From Turritopsis dohrnii (lineage: Eukaryota > Cnidaria > Hydrozoa > Anthoathecata > Oceaniidae), in NCBI GenBank assembly GCA_027922465.2, contig BQMF02000674.1:106355-170354 (forward strand): a stretch of DNA of 64,000 nt, written 5' to 3'. The position numbers and the translations under genes are program-made. Shown here piece after piece: positions 1 through 10,888 of the stretch. Numbering within the stretch: position 1 is the first letter of the stretch; each line of letters opens with the position of its first letter. The notes beneath the pieces are model-generated. The model made no database searches. It saw only the letters and a list, made by a program, of their open reading frames with translations, and was not told the origin of the DNA.

Positions 1-2
1 CA

Positions 3-2429
3 TTGCAAAAACGTTTGCCTAAAGTCGAGAGGAAGAAAAACATCAATGTTATTTCTCGGAAGTTTCGAGAACACATGTCGAAAGGGAACGTAAACTCAGC
101 GATCAAACTGCTTTCAAACAACATGGAAGGGGGGATTTTGCCGTTAAACGATGAAACCAAAGCATTGCTAAAAATCAAACATCCCGAGTCACGAAAAGCG
201 AATCAAAACGTCAAATTGCAAGGTCCGCTTCAAAAGGTTGAAAATATCATTTTTGACGTCATCGATGAAGCAATGGTTTTCGAAGCAGCTAAGATCACTC
301 GTGGAGGTTCCGGACCATCAGGTTTGGACGCAGATGGCTGGCGACGAATTCTTGTATCACGAGACTACGGTGAGACAGTTGCAGATCTTCGAAAAGCGGT
401 CGCATCAATGATAAGGAGAATATGTACAGTCGCAGTCAATGATTCATCTTTGGCTCCATTGATGGCTTCTCGACTCGTACCTCTTAACAAAAACCCGGGT
501 CTGCGGCCGATCGGTGTTGGAGAAGTGCTTCGCCGCATCATGGGGAAAGTTGTCATGAGTGCTTTCTCCGAAGACGTCGTACAGGCTTCATCCATTGCGC
601 AGATGTGTGGTCGTAGCTCAGGCAGTGAAGGAGCGATTCACGCTATGAGACGGATGTATGCAAATGAGAACACTGATGCTGTTATTCTTGTCGATGCTGC
701 AAACGCATTTAACAACTTGAATCGTGAAGCACTCATTCACAACATCAAGTATGTATGTCCTGAAATCGCTACATACGTTGTAAACTGCTATGTCAACCCA
801 GCGCGACTTTTCGTCATCGGTGGTCTGGAACTTAAGTCTAAGAAGGGAACCACTCAAGGGGATCCACTTGGAATGGCTATCTACGCTCTCGGGATAACCC
901 CGATGCTCAACATAATGCTAATGGCAATCGGTGATCAACACAACAAAATGGTCGCTTTCGCTGATGATATAACTGCAGCAGGATCAATCGGAGCATTGAA
1001 GCAATGGTGGGATCATCTCCTCAATGTTGGTCCATCATATGGATATTTCCCTCAACCAGACAAATCGTGGCTAATCGTCAAAGAAGAACGAAGTGCTGAA
1101 GCACATGAAATATTTGATGGAACGCAGGTGAAGATAACGGTGAAAGGAGAACGTCATCTTGGTGCGGTGATTGGCACGGACGAAAACAAGAAAGCGTTCA
1201 TCAACGAAAAGATCAAAAAATGGAAAAATGAAATCAGTCTTCTTGCAGAAATAGCGACTACATGCCCTCAAGCGGCGTATTCAGCCTACGTAAGCAGCTA
1301 CCAGCACAAACTTACCTATTTCCTACGTACCATCTCAGGAATTGATGAAGAGCTGAAAAAGATCGACGAAGTTGTGCGTCACAAACTCATTCCAGCAATT
1401 ACAGGTGGTCACATCGTCAACGAACGAGAAAGAATGATGTTATCTCTACCACCACGTCTCGGTGGTATGGGATTAAAAATATTCTCAGAGGAAGCAAACA
1501 ACGATCATCTAGATTCGATGAGTGCCACGGCCGACCTACAAAATCAAATTCTTGGTGAGAATAAGGATGTACTGGAAGCTAAGACAAAAAGTCGTCTCCG
1601 AAGCGAACGACAGCAACGCAACCAAGAAAAGCTTCGAAACTTCTTGGAGGCGGCAGACGAAGAGACCAAACGCATGATGGAAACACTGAACCAGAAAGGC
1701 GTCTCAAACTGGTTGACGGTGAACCCAACGAAGGATCAAGGCTTTGAATTGTCAAAGCAAGATTTTTGGGATGCAATACGGGTCCGATACGATTGGCCAC
1801 TCGACCGAATACCTACAACTTGCGCATGTGGGGCATCGTTCAATGTAGCACATGCGCTTTCATGCAAGAAAGGAGGTTTTGTGTCATTGCGGCATAACGA
1901 AGTACGTGACATTACTGCCAAGTTGTTGGAAGAAGTATGTGTTGACGTGCGAAAAGAACCAACGCTTAATAAACTAGGGAATGAAGATCTACCCAGACAA
2001 GCAAACAGATCGAGAGAAGCAAGATTGGATATTAGCGCTCTCAACTTTTGGACAGCTGGTCAACGAGCATTCTTTGATGTGAGGGTTTTTAACCTGTTCG
2101 CTCAGAGATACAGCAAAACAAAAGTTGAAAATTGCTTCTTGTCTAATGAAAAAGAAAAGAAAAGACAATACTGTGATCGCGTTTTGCAGGCTGAAAACGG
2201 AACATTCACGCCGTTAGTTTTCGCGACAAATGGAGCAATGGGAAGAGAATGCTCGAAGTTTTACCGAAGGTTATCGAAAATGATCGCCGAAAAACGAAAA
2301 GATCAATCGTCGAAAATTGCGAGCAATGTTCGAACAATAATTTCATTCTCGTTACTGAGATCAACAGTACGCTGCATACAAGGATCAAGAGGTCGAGCAC
2401 CGCTCCCTCCAGACGAAAATCTTTTTTAA
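3..2429 (+). CDS. Non-LTR retrotransposon reverse transcriptase with C-terminal zinc finger/RLE-like domain, 5'-partial
   Basis: Open from the left edge with no credible ATG, so the 5' end is outside the window. RT motifs are visible: RLVPLNKNPGLRPIGVG (fingers), ILVDAANAFNNLN (motif A), GTTQGDPLGMAIYAL (motif B) and VAFADDITAAG (YxDD-type, here FADD). After the thumb comes a CCHC-like knuckle, CACG...HALSC, then RHNEVRD, and ARLDI followed by FFDVRVF. That order matches the zinc finger plus restriction-like endonuclease seen at the C-terminus of R2/NeSL/CRE-type LINEs. An RLE-bearing non-LTR element is therefore the best family call; the clade is not certain. The roughly 800 codons are uninterrupted, suggesting a young insertion. 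An AATAAA-like signal follows at about 2435. Confidence 0.7.
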   Translation: MQKRLPKVERKKNINVISRKFREHMSKGNVNSAIKLLSNNMEGGILPLNDETKALLKIKHPESRKANQNVKLQGPLQKVENIIFDVIDEAMVFEAAKITRGGSGPSGLDADGWRRILVSRDYGETVADLRKAVASMIRRICTVAVNDSSLAPLMASRLVPLNKNPGLRPIGVGEVLRRIMGKVVMSAFSEDVVQASSIAQMCGRSSGSEGAIHAMRRMYANENTDAVILVDAANAFNNLNREALIHNIKYVCPEIATYVVNCYVNPARLFVIGGLELKSKKGTTQGDPLGMAIYALGITPMLNIMLMAIGDQHNKMVAFADDITAAGSIGALKQWWDHLLNVGPSYGYFPQPDKSWLIVKEERSAEAHEIFDGTQVKITVKGERHLGAVIGTDENKKAFINEKIKKWKNEISLLAEIATTCPQAAYSAYVSSYQHKLTYFLRTISGIDEELKKIDEVVRHKLIPAITGGHIVNERERMMLSLPPRLGGMGLKIFSEEANNDHLDSMSATADLQNQILGENKDVLEAKTKSRLRSERQQRNQEKLRNFLEAADEETKRMMETLNQKGVSNWLTVNPTKDQGFELSKQDFWDAIRVRYDWPLDRIPTTCACGASFNVAHALSCKKGGFVSLRHNEVRDITAKLLEEVCVDVRKEPTLNKLGNEDLPRQANRSREARLDISALNFWTAGQRAFFDVRVFNLFAQRYSKTKVENCFLSNEKEKKRQYCDRVLQAENGTFTPLVFATNGAMGRECSKFYRRLSKMIAEKRKDQSSKIASNVRTIISFSLLRSTVRCIQGSRGRAPLPPDENLF

Positions 2430-2703
2430 AAGAAAAATAAAATTCTAGTTGAATTATAATTAAAATTGTATTTAAGTAATATATATAATGTATATAACTA
2501 TATAAATAATATATTGTTTAGTGTGGCATTTTAAGAAAACAATGTACGTATAATTTACAGACCAAACATTTTGAGAATTTGGAAGAAAAAAGTAATAATA
2601 GTAAGAAATACAGTCGGGATCTACTTTTTGCCAAAATTTCGCCTCGCCTCGCGCCACCACAGCCGTAATTAAACAGTTCTCGGCTTTGCCGTGACCTGAA
2701 TTA
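2430..2703 (+). other. 3' tail of retrotransposon and flank
   Basis: AT-rich sequence with AAAATAAAATTC just after the stop codon, plausibly the element's polyadenylation region, then unique sequence up to the TA target of the next transposon. No gene seen. Confidence 0.35.
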
Positions 2704-3775
2704 CAGTATTCTCTCGAATTAACAGACACTCTAATAAGCGGACACCTCCAATTAGCGGACAAATTTCTTTGCACCGGCGGAATTCTGGTCAAACTCTCTT
2801 AAAAAACTTTTTAATAAGCGGACAAGTAATTAGCAGACATTTTTTTCTTCACGAAATGGCACTTTTAGCCTTTCCGCCTCTCCAATTTGCGGACATTTCA
2901 AAACATTTGGCAGCCGACGTTGGGAAAATAACGAAAAAACCTTCTAAAACATTTATTTATTTGAGACACTTTAAAATTTTATTCTTCAGTTCGTTTTTTT
3001 ACAGTTTCTAACTTCCCTCTTATCCAGTTTATGATTTTAACAGGACCATAAAAACGGTACACAGGAAGTTGATACCATTAAGAACTGCTTCTCGAAGTGT
3101 GGTATTACTGAGGTAACTTGCGAAAGTGACGATGACATAGTCGATGAGGAATTTAATGCTCTTTTCAACGAACTTGCTACAGATTCTGTTTTTGACATGA
3201 CTGTTGAAGAATATTTCGATTTTGATGTCGAAACATGTAGCTCGTCATCTGCTATTAATTCCGATATTATAGACTGGAGAGTAAGTTCAGTCCAAAGTTG
3301 TGTGGACGAGCATCTCCAGAAGGATTCCGCAGATGTTGAAGTCGTTACCAATAGTGACGATGATGTAGATGCTGAGGTTGATGGCGAAGCTTTAATAATG
3401 CTTGATAGGAGGCTTGTCAACCTTGGTGAGCTTACCAGTGATGACAGAAAGTCACTATTATCAATCAAAAAAAAATTGGAGGAAAGCAAGGTGAACAGAA
3501 AGAAACAAAATTTTATTCATAAATATTTCAAATGAAGATTGTTTCTTAACATTTATTTGAAAGATAGTTAAAATCCAACATCATTATTTTCTTTCCTGTG
3601 TCTGTAACTTCCCTAACGCTCTCCTAAACGCGTGACTACCAGCAAATAAAGTTATCAAGTTACTAACATTTCGAAAATATGATATTTTTTGTCAAACTCT
3701 CCAATAAGCGGACACCTCTATTTAGCGGACAAAATCGCTTGCACCAACGGTGTCCGCTAATTAAAGAGACTACTG
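2704..3775. mobile_element. Non-autonomous pogo/Tigger-type DNA transposon, copy 1
   Basis: Starts CAGTATTCTCTC and ends in TACTG, flanked by TA at 2702-2703 and 3776-3777. The terminal regions are inverted and rich in the subterminal word AAGCGGACA/TTAGCGGACA. TA duplication and CAGT/ACTG ends fit pogo/Tigger elements of the Tc1-mariner superfamily. The 1.07-kb interior keeps only the 3' part of the transposase frame; the HTH and DDE core are gone. A close copy lies at 7668-8733. Confidence 0.8.
3041..3535 (+). pseudogene. C-terminal remnant of Tigger-like transposase
   Basis: The frame is open from about 3041 to the stop at 3533-3535. It contains TIKNCFSKCGIT, the motif that usually opens the tail after the DDE domain in Tigger transposases, then a strongly acidic stretch and a basic end (KVNRKKQNFIHKYFK). 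The catalytic core is absent, so this cannot encode active transposase. A possible acceptor (TTTTAACAG) precedes the frame. The copy at 8002-8498 differs by a few substitutions. Confidence 0.65.
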
Positions 3776-3839
3776 TACTTACCTCGTAAAATTTATTCGG
3801 GCTTGAACGATCAATCAAAAAATCACAAATGGGAAAATG

Positions 3840-3950
3840 TCCAAATTTTCAAGGTCGTTGAATGACTTTTCAAGGTCGTTGAATAACTTTTCAAGGTCGT
3901 TGAATGACTTTTCAATGTTATTCAAGGTCCTCAAGGTCACTTTTAAATGC
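3840..3950. repeat. Tandem repeat of about 23 bp containing TCAAGGTCG
   Basis: Three near-identical units (TTTTCAAGGTCGTTGAATGA) followed by degenerate TCAAGGTC words, ending in TCAAGGTCACTT. Copy 2 of the duplication (8800-8880) keeps fewer units, so unit number changed after duplication. Confidence 0.6.
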
Positions 3951-4115
3951 AAGCCTTTACAAGGTTTCAAGGTCGGCTGGCAACCCTGTTATATGTCCAC
4001 TCCTATATAATGATGTTCACTTCGGTATAATGATGTCCACTTCGGTATAATAATGATGGTAACTATATCAGAATGTCTAAAAGGTTTGGTACCAACAAAT
4101 TTAGGGAGGTCATCC

Positions 4116-4231
4116 AACCTCGTACCCAGCGTTTCTTGCCTTTTCGACATATGGATGGCTATCTTTGGACGGATGACTATCTTCGCCGCCGTCCATATAT
4201 CGAAAAGGAAAGAAAACCTGGGTACGAGGTT
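4116..4231. mobile_element. Palindromic MITE with 11-bp flanking direct repeats (MULE-like), copy 1
   Basis: About 40-bp imperfect inverted ends beginning AACCTCGTACCCAG. GGAGGTCATCC stands on both sides (4105-4115 and 4232-4242). A 9-11 bp target duplication is typical of Mutator-like elements. No coding capacity. Its copy is at 9054-9169. Confidence 0.65.
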
Positions 4232-5134
4232 GGAGGTCATCCATCCGCTTTGGGAGATTTTTCAGGGTCGCAATCTCATTGTTTCTTCAGAGTCGCAGTG
4301 TACAAACGTTCATTTGTAGTCTTTCTAAAATGAAATACCAAAGATTTTCTAGGGATAACATTAAAACACTACCAGTAACCAGGGATTTTTTAAAGCTTTT
4401 TAACATATCAGCAAAAAGCTGAAATCAAACGAAATAACTCATGGAGACTTTGAAGAAATTAGCGAAGAAAAAGAAAATATCACAATCTGTTAAAACAACT
4501 CTTACCATATAGTTCATCTAACAAGTTGAAAGCATCAAAACTTCATGGTGTAAACCTTGTAAAATTTGTTTGGGTTAGTGAGGTTAGGTTCAGGCAATGC
4601 CTCGTTCTTTCAGATTATTTTAAGAAGCTTTAACTGAGACGTTTAACTGCTTTCAAATTGTTTGATGGATACAACTGTTTTGCGGATTTTCGATTATAAT
4701 TGTGAGACCTTACATGACGAATTACATGAGATAAATACGTGAAACAGAAGCCAGAAGCCAGCTAGAAGTTAGACATTAACTGTATTATATTTGTTATGTT
4801 AACTAGAAACGTTCAGTCATCGTGAATTTGGGAGACATCATAGTAAGTTTCCCCCCTTTTTGCTTGCTATTTTGGGCTTCCAAGTTGGCGATGCAAGTGT
4901 ACTGTTTATTTTGTTCTTAGGTAATCGAACATATACAAGTTTGATTCTCAATAGATTTGTTATATTCACGATATCGAACATACACAAAACAACAACTTCG
5001 ACATCTTAACTTTGATATCAAAACATCTCAATATTTCAACCGAAGTCTCAACCTGGTATAGGTTCATATGAGTAGCAAGTCTTCCTTTGTTTTCTCATCC
5101 ATTATGCATCAGAATGTCAAACGAAAAGTTCCTT

Positions 5135-5375
5135 AAACCTAGTTCACACATGGCGATTACGACGATTACAACGATTAAAACATAAATAAATCGTCGCAAT
5201 CGCCAATCGCCAGGGTATGAACACTCTTACGTATTTCAATAGCAACTAGTCAGCAATCTGTAATGTTTGATATTTCATCGTCGCAATCGTCAGGCGTTTA
5301 TGAAGATTCTAACGATTGCAAAAGTGTCATCGTCTAGATTACGACGATGACACTGAGTTTAAACCGTCGTAATCA
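5135..5375. mobile_element. MITE with ends reading GTTCACACATGGCGATTACG
   Basis: About 240 bp with inverted ends built on CACACMTGGCGATTACGACGAT and internal reiterations of CGATTACGACGATT. The right end is degraded here and intact in the copy at 9750-10002. A one-ended fragment sits at 7585-7640. Confidence 0.55.
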
Positions 5376-5470
5376 TTTACGCGATACAAATAAAAAATTA
5401 AATACAAATTTATTTTCGAGGATTTTCGCTGAAACTTTGAGGATTCCTAAATTCTGTTGAATATCAAATA

Positions 5471-5998
5471 CCGTATTTCCTCTATTAAGCGCCCGGGCGC
5501 TTATAAAATTTATTCGAAAATTAGGAGGGCGCTTATTGTAGGGGGGCGCTTAAAAGAGGGGGGCGCTTATAAAATTATTTCAAAAAAAAACCTACAAAAA
5601 ATTGTGAGAGGTGTTAAAAATAAATACTTATTTCCACTTTTATTATTTTCTATAAAAACTATGTACAGAAAACAGAAGAAATATCAGGTATGGTTCATGT
5701 AATGTTTTCCAACTCTATATCTATGTCGTCATCTTCTTCTTAATCGGAGTCTGTTAGAATGTTTGGATCATCTTCCATGTCTCGTTGAAAAGATCTACAA
5801 GCAGTTGGCTGACTGTTTTGGCTAGTTTCTAATAAGCGGCCGGGCGCTTTTCTAGGATTTTGACTCTAACATTGTTACTCTAATAAGCGCCCGGGCGCTT
5901 ATTAGAGGAGGGCGCTTATAAAATTATTTTTGGATTAACAGGGGCGCTTATTAGAGGGGGCGCTTAAAAGAGGGGGGCGCTAAAAAGAGGAAATACGG
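5471..5998. mobile_element. pogo-like MITE with CCGTATTTCC ends and GGGCGCTTA repeats
   Basis: Inverted ends CCGTATTTCCTC / GAGGAAATACGG flanked by TA (5469-5470, 5999-6000). Both subterminal regions repeat AAGCGCCCGGGCGCTTATAA. The interior, read on the minus strand, has a short acidic stretch like the tail of a Tigger transposase. Related elements are at 21373-21799 and 33668-34095. Confidence 0.7.
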
Positions 5999-6003
5999 TA
6001 TTT

Positions 6004-6056
6004 CAGTTTTGCTTTCTTTCTTTCCTAATATGCGAATGACGTCATCAAAACAAGAT
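6004..6056. repeat. Direct repeat flanking the LRR gene, left copy
   Basis: About 50 bp (CTTTCCTAATATGCGAATGA followed by CGTCATCAAAACA) recurring at 7300-7350 in the same orientation. Each copy includes the CRE palindrome TGACGTCA. The two bracket the LRR gene. Confidence 0.7.
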
Positions 6057-6326
6057 GATTGACTTATGAGAAAAATAGAGGGAGAGCCACCTAAGATCGA
6101 TAAGATTTATCATCAGCATGATTGAAAAATTTTTAAAATATAAAAAAGAAAAAATATTACACTATCCAACTTTTCAAGCACAGTCGATTTAAACTGTACA
6201 ATTTGATTGGATCATTATTCATACAGCGGACCATGAGGACAAACTTTACGGCTTTCATTCTTAAGTTTTTGCTTCAAGACATTTTTTTTTCTTAAAAATC
6301 TATGATTTCAAAATGGCCACTTCATT

Positions 6327-7100
6327 TCAGCAAAATTGGTAATCAGCACACATTCCTTCATACGACATTTCTGTCAAATACATTTTCGATTTACTTGTGG
6401 TACATTCCCCAGAGACGTAAATATTTTTATTGACCAGAGCATTGACAGATTTATATAGACCACAACTGCATTCCAAAGGATTCTTGTTCCATGCAATCTC
6501 TTCCAAATGCGTAAAATTCGCCGTGAACTCAGGAAATTCCTTGATTTTATTCGAGCTGAGATTTATCTTCTTCAATTTTGAAAAACCATCAAACGAGTCC
6601 GAATACACACATTTTATCTTGTTGTTCGTTAGATCCAGCTCTTCTAGCTCCTCCAATCCCGGATAAATGTCGTGATAAAATTGGTTTATAAAATTCCCCG
6701 ACAGATCGAGTCGTTTTAAAGACTGAACTCCCGTGAAGTTTATACCACGTACCAGCGCCAATCGATTGTTGGCTATTTTCAGCTCTGTCAGGTTCGGCAA
6801 ATTATCAAACATACCATTCGGTAAACTACCAATCAGGGTTTCTGTGATATGTAATTTTTCTAAGTGAGGCATATCCGAAAAAAACTCTTTTGTAAACCGC
6901 TTTATGCCGCAATTCTCGGTTTTATCAAACCGACAAGAGCCATAAAAGTAAAGCTCTTTGGTCGTACTTGGAAGTTTCTGTGGCTGTGTTTTAACCCCAC
7001 TGTAACACATGACGCGATCTTTCTCAATCGTACACTTCGGCTGGTCTGCAGTACCTTTACTTACGTTGATAACGCAGAAAAAAAACAGAAGCAGAATCAT
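6327..7100 (-). CDS. Secreted leucine-rich repeat protein
   Basis: 257 codons in a single exon. An N-terminal hydrophobic segment (LLLFFFCVINV) serves as signal peptide. A short cysteine cap (CTIEKDRVMC) is the LRRNT. About six LRRs follow, e.g. LPNLTELKIANNRLALV, LEELDLTNNKIKCV and LKKINLSSNKIKEF, closed by an LRRCT cap (NPLECSCG...C...C). There is no second transmembrane stretch and no TIR or kinase domain, so an extracellular soluble binding protein is most likely. Ligand unknown; small LRR-only proteins occur in innate recognition and in neural adhesion. Transcription probably starts from the TATA box at 7156-7163. The gene sits between two 50-bp direct repeats and between the halves of segmental duplication A. 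Confidence 0.85.
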   Translation of the reverse strand: MILLLFFFCVINVSKGTADQPKCTIEKDRVMCYSGVKTQPQKLPSTTKELYFYGSCRFDKTENCGIKRFTKEFFSDMPHLEKLHITETLIGSLPNGMFDNLPNLTELKIANNRLALVRGINFTGVQSLKRLDLSGNFINQFYHDIYPGLEELEELDLTNNKIKCVYSDSFDGFSKLKKINLSSNKIKEFPEFTANFTHLEEIAWNKNPLECSCGLYKSVNALVNKNIYVSGECTTSKSKMYLTEMSYEGMCADYQFC

Positions 7101-7155
7101 GTTTGTTTCCCGAAAGTTGACTCAGAAACACTGATTTACAGACGACTTGATCCTT

Positions 7156-7163
7156 ATTTTATA
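7156..7163 (-). promoter_or_regulatory. TATA box of the LRR gene
   Basis: On the minus strand CCCTATAAAATAAGG stands 53-60 bp upstream of the ATG, leaving room for a start site about 25-30 bp downstream and a 5' UTR of about 30 bp. Confidence 0.55.
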
Positions 7164-7667
7164 GGGCTTGATACACTTCTCCATGGGTGATTTATTCCAT
7201 TATTCATTGAAAATAGTGTATGCAATAGAACTGATGTTAAAATTGGTGAACCACGGAGAAGAGGGGACAAAAAAATGCCTCGTTGTGAAATTTGATCGCC
7301 AGTCTTGCTTTCTTTCCTAATATGCGAATGACGTCATCAAAACAAAATGACAGACATGTTGAAAAGTTCATTTATCGTGTTTATCTTTCTGCCCTCCATC
7401 GTCGATACTTTTTTCCTTTTTGTTGAACCTTTCTGAAAAGGATAATAGAAAAAAAATAGTTTGGATCGAACCAACGGAGAATATTTCAATCAATCACGTT
7501 TGTTTATATATGACGCACTTTGACTGTGATTATTATAACAGGTTCCTGTGACTAGTGGCCTAAACACAGGCATGCCTCGTCATGTTTAAGCCTGGTTCAC
7601 ACCTGGCGATTATGAAGATTACGATTTATGAATTTCAGCACTGAGCAAGTGTTACCAAAATGAATTA
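7164..7667. other. Intergenic, LRR gene to duplication A copy 2
   Basis: Contains the second 50-bp direct repeat (7300-7350) and a 55-bp fragment of the GGCGATTACG MITE (7585-7640). No coding signal seen. Confidence 0.4.
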
Positions 7668-8733
7668 CAGTATTCTCTCTAATTAACGGACACTCTAATA
7701 AGTGGACGCCTCCAATTAGCGGAAAAATTTCTTTGCACCGGCGGAATTCTGGTCAAACTCTCTTAAAAAACTTTTTAATAAGCGGACAAGTAATTAGCAG
7801 ACATTTTTTTGTTCACGAAATGGCACTTTTAGCCTTTCCGCCTCTCCAATTTGCGGACATTTCAAAACATTTGGCACTTGACGTTGGGAAAATAACGAAA
7901 AAACCTTCTAAAACATTTATTTATTTGAGACACTTTAAAATTTATTCTTCAGTTCGTTTTTTTACAGTTTCTAACTTCCCTCTTATCCAGTTTATGATTT
8001 TAACAGGACCATAAAAACGGTACACAGGAAGTTGATACCATTAAGAACTGCTTCTCGAAGTGTGGTATTACTGAGGTAACTTGCGAAAGTGACGATGACA
8101 TAGTCGATGAGGAATTCAATGCTCTTTTCAACGAACTTGCTACAGATTCGGGATGTGACATGACTGTCGAAGAATATTTCGATTTTGATGTGGAAACGTG
8201 TAGCTCGTCACCTGCTATTAATTCCGATATTATAGACTGGAGAGTAAGTTCAGTCCAAAGTTGTGTGGACGAGCATCTCCAGAAGGATTCCGCAGATGTT
8301 GAAGTCGTTACCGATAGTGACGATGATGTAGATGCTGAGGTTGATGACGAAGCTTTAATAATGCTTGATAGGAGGCTTGTCAACCTTGGTGATCTTACCA
8401 GTGATGACAGAAAGTCACTATTATCAATCAAAAAAAAATTGGAGGAAAGCAAGGTGAACAGAAAGAAACAAAATTTTATTCATAAATATTTCAAGTGAAG
8501 ATTGTTTCTTAACATTTTATTTGAAAGATAGTTAAAATCCAATATCATCATTTTCTTTCCTGTGTCTGCAACTACCCTAATGCCTTCCTGGATGCGTGAT
8601 TACCAGCAAATAAAGTTATCAAGTTACTAACATTTCGAAAATATGATATTTTTTGTCAAACTCTCCAATAAGCGGACACCTCCAATTAGCGGACAAAATC
8701 GCTTGCACCAACGGTGTCCGCTAAAGACTACTG
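7668..8733. mobile_element. Non-autonomous pogo/Tigger-type DNA transposon, copy 2
   Basis: CAG...CTG ends with TA on both sides (7666-7667, 8734-8735). Same internal deletion as copy 1, so the deletion predates the duplication. Confidence 0.8.
8002..8498 (+). pseudogene. C-terminal remnant of Tigger-like transposase, copy 2
   Basis: Same TIKNCFSKCG motif and acidic tail as at 3041-3535, with several amino-acid changes and the stop in the equivalent place. No catalytic domain. Confidence 0.6.
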
Positions 8734-10002
8734 TACTTACCTCAGAAAATTTATTCGGGCTTGAACGATCAATCAAAAAATCACAAATGGGAAAATGTCC
8801 AAATTTTCAAGGTCGTTGAATGACTTTTCAACGTCGTTGACTGACTTTTCAATGTTATTCAAGGTCCTCAAGGTCACTTTTAAATTCAAGCCTTTAAAAG
8901 GTTTTCAAGGTCGGCTGGCAACCCTGTTATATGTCCACTTCTATATAATGATGTCCACTTCGGTATAATGATGTCCACTTCGGTATAATAATGATGGTAA
9001 CTATATCGGAATGTCTATAAGGTTTGGTATCAACAAATTTAGGGAGGTCATCCAACCTCGTGCCCAGTTTTTCTTGCCTTTTCGACATATGGATGGCTAT
9101 CTTTGAACGGATGACTATCTTCGCCACCGTCCATATATCGAAAAGGCAAGAAACCCTGGGTACGAGGTTGGAGGTCATCCATCCGCTTTGGGAGATTTTT
9201 CAGGGTCACAATCTCGTTGTTTATTGAGAGTCGCAGTATACGAACGTTCATCTGTAGTCTTTCTAATATGAAATACCAAAGGCTTTCTAGGGATAACATC
9301 AAAACACTACCAGTAACCAGGGATTTGTTAAAGCTTTAACATATCAGCAAAAAGCTGAAATCAAACGAAATAACTGATGCAGACTTTGAAGAAATTAGTG
9401 AAGAAAAAGAAAATGTCACAATCTGTTAAAGCAACTCTAACCATATAGTTCATCTAACAAGTTGAAAGCATCAAAACTTCTTTGTGTAAACCTTGTAAAA
9501 TTTGTTTGGGTTAGTGAGGTTAGGTTCAGGCTATGCCTCGTTTTTTCAGACTATTTTAAGAAGCTTTAACTGAGACGTTTAACTGCTTTCAAATTGTTAG
9601 ATGGACGCAACTTCGACATCTTAACTTCGATATCGAGACATCTCAATATTTAAACCAAAGGTTTAACCTGGTAGTTTCATATGAGTAACAAGTCTTCCTT
9701 TGTTTTCTCATCAATTGTGCATCAGAATGTCAAACGAAAAGTTCCTTAAACCTGATTTACACATGGCGATTACAACGATTAAAACATAAATAAATCGTCG
9801 CAATCGCCAATCGCCAGGGTATGAACACTCTCAAGTATTTCATTAGCAATTAGTCGGGAATCAGTAATGTTTGATATTTCATCGTCGCAATCGCCTGGCG
9901 TTTATGAAGATTCTGACGATTGCAAAAGTGTTCACATTAGACGATTACGACGATGACACTGAATTTTCATCGTCGTAATCGCCAGGTGTGAACCAGGGTT
10001 TA

Positions 10003-10863
10003 GAAATAACTTTACGAAAGCGGGTGGTAAATATACATGTAAAGTGCGAAGCTGTCAAGTATAATGATTCTCGGGGTTTTAAGGGTCACTTAATGAAAAT
10101 CAGGGTCATTCAAGATCCGTTAGGATGTGTTGAATTTAAGACCGTCAAACTTCGCGGAGAAAACTCTTATAATGATGTTTGGAAGAACGAGGTAAAAATG
10201 TTTTACTAGGTTTACACGATGAAGTTTTGATGGCTGATATCGTTAGATGAACTATATAAAAGAAACACTGTTGTGCATTCCCGGCGGAAACATTTGATGA
10301 GAATCGCTCCGAAGTGGCGCATTTTTATTATAAAAACATTCTCAAGTTATCAATACAAATGCTCTTCATCGTAGTGACTTAGGAGGAGTTTGCGCAATGG
10401 GCATATACATTAAGTAAACAACAATTTTCTTTCGCGTTACGTAAATCAAACTAAGAAACATTTTCATGTTGTGAAGTTTATGAAGCGCCGCCCTACGCAT
10501 GGTACAAACAAACGTCATTATCCAGATAACTCTATTCCCCTATACACAACAACCGGATTCACAACGGATTTTTTTATGTTGAGTCATTTTAGATAATTTT
10601 CTGGATAATTTTCAAGATCTCGCCAGGTGGTCATCTTATAAAAACACGCCATTTTAAAATTAAGCTATCAAGCTCCTATTTCACTTTTCTTATACTTCGT
10701 TCTACAACTTTTCCTATACAAGCTTTATCTAGATCGTCACCAAGTCTCACTTCACAGGATTCGAACAACAACAAGCAAGGTCCACAAAACCCAAGGAGAG
10801 CAGCTCCCAAATATTCAAAGAGGCGTGCGTTAGTTACTTCAAACCAGTCCATGATCGTTGATA
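10003..10863. other. Intergenic region downstream of THOC7
   Basis: No convincing exon, RNA gene or repeat. Short open frames only, without family resemblance or splice context. Confidence 0.4.
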
Positions 10864-10869
10864 TTTATT
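10864..10869 (-). promoter_or_regulatory. Polyadenylation signal of THOC7
   Basis: AATAAA on the minus strand (TTTATT on plus), 20 bp past the THOC7 stop codon. Confidence 0.55.
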
Positions 10870-10888
10870 TTCTTTGAATTTATGGTAG

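Larger units (their letters stand above)
2704..5375. repeat. Segmental duplication A, copy 1
   Basis: Nearly the same sequence recurs in direct orientation at 7668-10002: the pogo element, a TCAAGGTC tandem repeat, a palindromic MITE, unique DNA and a second MITE. Copy 1 has about 300 extra bases at roughly 4685-4988 that copy 2 lacks. The left edge of both copies coincides with the pogo terminus. Apart from transposase remnants no gene is evident. Confidence 0.8.
7668..10002. repeat. Segmental duplication A, copy 2
   Basis: Direct-orientation partner of 2704-5375. It contains the pogo element, the MULE-like MITE (9054-9169, flanked by GGAGGTCATCC) and an intact GGCGATTACG MITE (9750-10002). 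It lacks about 300 bp present in copy 1. Confidence 0.8.
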
